A stretch of DNA of 23,996 bases from Pseudomonadota bacterium. GTDB lineage: Bacteria > Pseudomonadota > Gammaproteobacteria > Halothiobacillales > Halothiobacillaceae. Under the pieces are notes generated by a model. The model saw only the letters and a program-made list of their open reading frames with translations, made no database searches and was not told the DNA's origin. The first letter of the stretch is position 1. The number at the start of each line of letters is the position of its first letter. The DNA lies in assembly GCA_021795795.1 (NCBI GenBank), contig JAJYPA010000072.1, positions 1-23,996 on the forward strand. Direction: 5' to 3'. This document shows, piece by piece, positions 23,811 through 23,996 of this stretch. The position numbers were made by a program, and so were the translations under genes.

Positions 23811-23996
23811 TGGACCCCTCAGTCAAGACACTAATTCATTGAGTTTAAGAGGGTAGCCTTTGACACGCAGCTGCATGGCGCTGCCCCGGTTTTTGATTCT
23901 GTTTTTTCCTGGCGATATTCTTTTCGCGCAGTGAGTTTATCCACAATGTTTGCCCCGCCTCCGCTCGCTGTCCGATAGACCTCATCCGGCGTGCAG
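23811..23996 (-). mobile_element. IS3-family insertion sequence, terminal part (partial)
   Basis: The sequence TGGACCCCTCAGTCAAGACA at 23811-23830 has the form I associate with the terminal inverted repeat of several IS3-family elements, with the transposase stop codon lying directly against it. The rest of the element runs off the window to the right. The partner end and any target duplication cannot be seen. Confidence 0.55.
23831..23996 (-). CDS. IS3-family transposase OrfB, C-terminal fragment (partial)
   Basis: Read on the - strand from the window edge, 54 codons and a TAG are visible. The peptide starts CTPDEVYRTASGGGANIVDK, which resembles the TPDEVY segment close to the end of IS3-type OrfB (DDE) transposases, the enzymes that cut and join the IS ends. 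The remaining ~35 residues are less conserved in character. The catalytic DDE residues would lie outside the window. Whether the full element is intact cannot be judged. The IS3 assignment rests on this short motif and the adjoining terminal repeat. Confidence 0.55.
   Translation of the reverse strand, partial: CTPDEVYRTASGGGANIVDKLTARKEYRQEKTESKTGAAPCSCVSKATLLNSMN

Larger units (their letters stand above)
23465..23830. other. Gene-free stretch: repeat copy 4, stem-loop, IS end
   Basis: This 366-bp stretch has no convincing gene. It holds the region upstream of pgm (read on the - strand), repeat copy 4 (23520-23672), a stem-loop with perfect 9-bp arms (23716-23744), and the terminal inverted repeat of an IS3-type element (from 23811). 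I see no clear pgm promoter; its upstream DNA is interrupted by the repeat 56 bp from the start codon. Confidence 0.7.

Overview
The window looks like a chromosomal segment of a moderately GC-rich gammaproteobacterium. The main reasons are the surA-pdxA-rsmA-(pgl)-apaG-apaH order, a cysM gene divergent from a BarA/GacS-shaped hybrid sensor gene (a neighbourhood I recall from pseudomonads), and a cydDC-cydAB oxidase block. A chemolithotroph of the Halothiobacillus type is possible but unproven. I used no database search; identifications rest on reading motifs.

Left part (1-7452, mostly + strand): the 3' end of surA, then pdxA and rsmA with overlapping start and stop codons, then pgl, apaG, a class I methyltransferase and apaH. 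A 164-bp dispersed inverted-repeat element splits the run between apaG and the methyltransferase. A glutaredoxin/GST-like gene (- strand) overlaps the end of apaH. purM and purN follow as a pair and converge on cysM.

Middle (7468-14164): cysM (- strand) is divergent from a 722-aa membrane protein laid out like BarA/GacS, whose kinase core looks dead while its receiver and HPt domains keep all key residues. Next come a protein with a degenerate GGDEF and a plausible EAL domain, a GGDEF protein with an intact GGEEF motif, and a stand-alone Aer-type PAS protein. This is a compact signalling island centred on c-di-GMP. A second copy of the dispersed element lies between the two c-di-GMP genes. 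It supplies the last 8 codons of the first and the first ~44 codons of the second.

Right part (14381-21748): cydD and cydC (ABC exporter for cytochrome bd assembly), an AT-rich intergenic region with a 10-bp palindrome, cydA and cydB (short Q-loop bd-type oxidase), an 80-aa two-helix membrane protein, a 44-bp hairpin version of the dispersed element, and a DUF1461-like membrane protein. pgm lies on the - strand. The last ~530 bp hold a fourth, composite version of the element, an isolated stem-loop, and the end of an IS3-family insertion sequence running off the window.

The least ordinary features are (i) the family of elements with ends close to GGGTACCTCGAAAAACC, which sit against or inside gene ends, and (ii) the pseudokinase phosphorelay protein next to c-di-GMP genes. 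No CRISPR array, tRNA, rRNA or complete transposase gene was seen.
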